From the NCBI RefSeq assembly GCF_017873235.1, contig NZ_JAGGJZ010000001.1, positions 186,001-250,000 of the forward strand: a stretch of 64,000 nt of DNA. Reading direction: 5' to 3'. The DNA comes from Clostridium moniliforme (GTDB taxonomy: Bacteria > Bacillota > Clostridia > Clostridiales > Clostridiaceae). Position 1 is the first letter of the stretch; every line of letters begins with the position of its first letter. The notes beneath the pieces were generated by a model. The model had not been told where the DNA came from, did not search any database, and saw only the letters and a program-made list of their open reading frames with translations. Made by a program: the position numbers and the translations under genes. Below, piece after piece: positions 62,313 through 64,000 of the stretch.

Positions 62313-64000
62313 TATATCACCTCTCTTCTTTCTAATAATTCCTGTTCTTTTATCATCTTATAATATTTATCCCTTCTATTTATAAGTTCTTTATGATTTC
62401 CCTTTTCTAAAACTTCTCCCTCTTCTAAAAGATAAATTATATCTGCATTTTTAACATTAGCTAATCTATGAGATATTACAATTACAGTTTTTTCTTTAGC
62501 TAATTTATTTATTGCATTCCAAATTATTTCTTCTGATTCAACATCTACATTTGATGTTGCCTCATCAAATATGTAAATTTCTCTATTTGCAAGAACTGCC
62601 CTTGCAAGAGCTAATCTTTGTTTTTGTCCCCCTGAAAGTAGTGATCCTCCTTCACCAACTTTAGTATTAATTCCATCCTTTAAACCTTGTACAAAACCTT
62701 TTAAATTTGATATTTCTAAGGCATATTGAATTTCATTATCATTTAAATCTTCTTTTGCAACCTTTAAATTGTCTAATATGCTTCCATTAAAAATATAACT
62801 ATTAGTACTTATAAGAATTATCTTTTCATATATGTCATCAAAAGCTATATTATTTATATTTGTATTATTAAAAAGAATTTTTCCTTTATTTACTTCATAT
62901 GTATTTAACAAAAGGCTTGCAATAGTACTTTTTCCACTTCCACTTTTTCCAACTATAGCAGTAAATCCTTTATTTTTAATATTTAATGAAACATTTTTTA
63001 AAATATCCCTTTCTCCATTATAAGAAAATGTTACATTATCTATTTCTATATTAATATTATCTAAATTTTTAGATTCATTATTAATATTTTTTATTCTTTC
63101 TTCACTATCTAAAAGTTTAAAAATTCTATCTGATGCAGCTACCCCATTCATAGCTACATGGAAAAATGAACCTAATAATCTAAGTGGTATAAAAAATTCA
63201 GAAGATAGTAATATTATAACTATAGTTTGTCCTAAATTTATTTCTCCATTTTTAAAGGCATAAAGAGCTACTATAGATCCAAAAGCTGCTCCTCCAAAAG
63301 CAATAAGGTCCATAACAGTAATTGAGTTTAACTGCATACTAAGAACTTTCATTGTTATTTTTCTAAAGCTTTCTGCTTCTTCATTCATTTTTTTATGTCT
63401 TTCTTCATCAATATTAAAAACCTTTAAAGTTGTTAAGCCTTGAAGATTATCTAAAAATGTTTCTCCAAGATTTGAATAATTATTCCAATAATTTTTTAGA
63501 AGTCTTTTTGCAAATTTCATTATTGCAATAATTGATAATGGAATTAAAGGCACACATAATATAAAAATAATAGCAGCCTTTAAGGAAATAAATGAAACTA
63601 CAAAAAATAAAGTTATTGGAGCTAATAGTGAATAAAATAACTGAGATAAATATTTACCAAAGTATATTTCTAAAGCCTCAACACCTTCTATTGCACTTTG
63701 AACAATTGATGAAGTTGAAAGCTCTTTGTTGTAATCTAATCCAAGTTTTAATAACTTTTCATATATTTTATCTCTAAGCTTTACCTTTACAACTTCTGAA
63801 GATTTATTAGAAAAATATCCATAAAGTATATTAGAAGAAAATCTTACTATTAATAAAATAATAAATATTCCTAAATATAAGCCTATTTCTTTTTCTAAAA
63901 ATTCTTTAAAGTTTAGTCCTTTCAATGAATTAAAATTATAAAATACAATATTTATTATTTTACCTATTAAAAGTATCATAACTAAATTGCATATTGTAGT
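62312..64000 (-). CDS. cydD: Thiol reductant ABC exporter subunit CydD, partial at window edge
   Basis: CydD-like half exporter with six TM helices. Walker A GKSGSGKSTIASLL, Q-loop ILISTNSYIFNGS, signature LLSGGQKQRLALAR and Walker B IYIFDEATSNVD are all present. In-frame coding continues past the ATG at 63979 (TICNLVMILLIG) to the window end with no stop, so the true start lies beyond 64000 and the gene is truncated by the window. Pairs with cydC. Confidence 0.88.
   Translation of the reverse strand, partial: TTICNLVMILLIGKIINIVFYNFNSLKGLNFKEFLEKEIGLYLGIFIILLIVRFSSNILYGYFSNKSSEVVKVKLRDKIYEKLLKLGLDYNKELSTSSIVQSAIEGVEALEIYFGKYLSQLFYSLLAPITLFFVVSFISLKAAIIFILCVPLIPLSIIAIMKFAKRLLKNYWNNYSNLGETFLDNLQGLTTLKVFNIDEERHKKMNEEAESFRKITMKVLSMQLNSITVMDLIAFGGAAFGSIVALYAFKNGEINLGQTIVIILLSSEFFIPLRLLGSFFHVAMNGVAASDRIFKLLDSEERIKNINNESKNLDNINIEIDNVTFSYNGERDILKNVSLNIKNKGFTAIVGKSGSGKSTIASLLLNTYEVNKGKILFNNTNINNIAFDDIYEKIILISTNSYIFNGSILDNLKVAKEDLNDNEIQYALEISNLKGFVQGLKDGINTKVGEGGSLLSGGQKQRLALARAVLANREIYIFDEATSNVDVESEEIIWNAINKLAKEKTVIVISHRLANVKNADIIYLLEEGEVLEKGNHKELINRRDKYYKMIKEQELLERREVI

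Noticed and set aside
1..64000. CRISPR array, rRNA, tRNA, prophage or insertion sequence
   Set aside because: No regularly spaced repeats, RNA gene signatures, integrase or transposase genes were seen on either strand.

Overview
This is a low-GC (AT-rich) Firmicute chromosome segment, almost certainly Clostridium sensu stricto (the C. perfringens / C. baratii type of genome). The grounds are codon use, strong AGGAGG-type ribosome binding sites, TTGACA-17-TATAAT promoters, T-box leaders, the order ireB-ruvX-DUF1292-fur-rnj, a fabT-fabH-acpP-fabK-fabD-fabG-fabF-accB-fabZ-accC-accD-accA operon with FabK as the enoyl reductase, and an anaerobe-type yjiM/yjiL pair. Nearly all genes lie on the minus strand, so one replication direction covers the window. 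No rRNA, tRNA, insertion sequence, prophage or CRISPR array was seen. The species was not determined.

Layout. 0-6.4 kb: RNase J, Fur, DUF1292, RuvX, IreB, then alaS behind an alanine T-box. 6.4-9.7 kb: AI-2E-type permease, PRC-barrel protein, SPL-family radical SAM protein, GyrI-like protein. 9.7-14.2 kb: an accessory, partly decayed stretch. It holds a frameshifted WYL regulator, a deleted 2'-5' RNA ligase-like gene, a nuclease-like protein, a frameshifted coiled-coil membrane protein, a tiny peptide transcription unit, a frameshifted HEPN-motif protein and an intact TIR-domain protein. 14.3-17.6 kb: the rrf2-iscS-iscU-mnmA sulfur/Fe-S operon. 17.7-24.2 kb: rarA, an SsuABC-like importer, a thioredoxin-like protein, HutP and unknowns. 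24.3-34.1 kb: the complete type II fatty-acid synthesis operon with a FabT-type operator. 34.2-41.1 kb: an MBL hydrolase, an anchored serine hydrolase, a guanine permease behind a guanine riboswitch, an epimerase, three very small membrane proteins and yaaA. 41.2-42.6 kb: trpS behind a tryptophan T-box. 42.7-44.6 kb: yjiL/yjiM. 44.8-55.2 kb: a nuclease/helicase-rich block with a PLD-helicase-DUF3427 protein, a single-chain GmrSD-like DUF262/DUF1524 protein, a helicase-HNH-TPR fusion and a NERD protein, interleaved with MazG-like, HIT and lipoprotein genes. 55.5-64 kb: a DnaQ-BRCT exonuclease, a PPC protein, topoisomerase III, two DUF454 proteins around a Cys-rich protein, and cydC/cydD (cydD runs off the right edge).

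The parts most likely to repay attention are the 45-55 kb helicase/nuclease block (especially the helicase-HNH-TPR fusion), the TIR and HEPN neighbours at 12.6-14.1 kb, a 23-codon peptide gene with its own promoter, RBS and hairpin terminator at 12.2 kb, a hairpin placed between the Shine-Dalgarno sequence and the start codon of ireB, and three single-base frameshifts clustered within 3 kb. Function for the accessory genes is inferred from motifs only.
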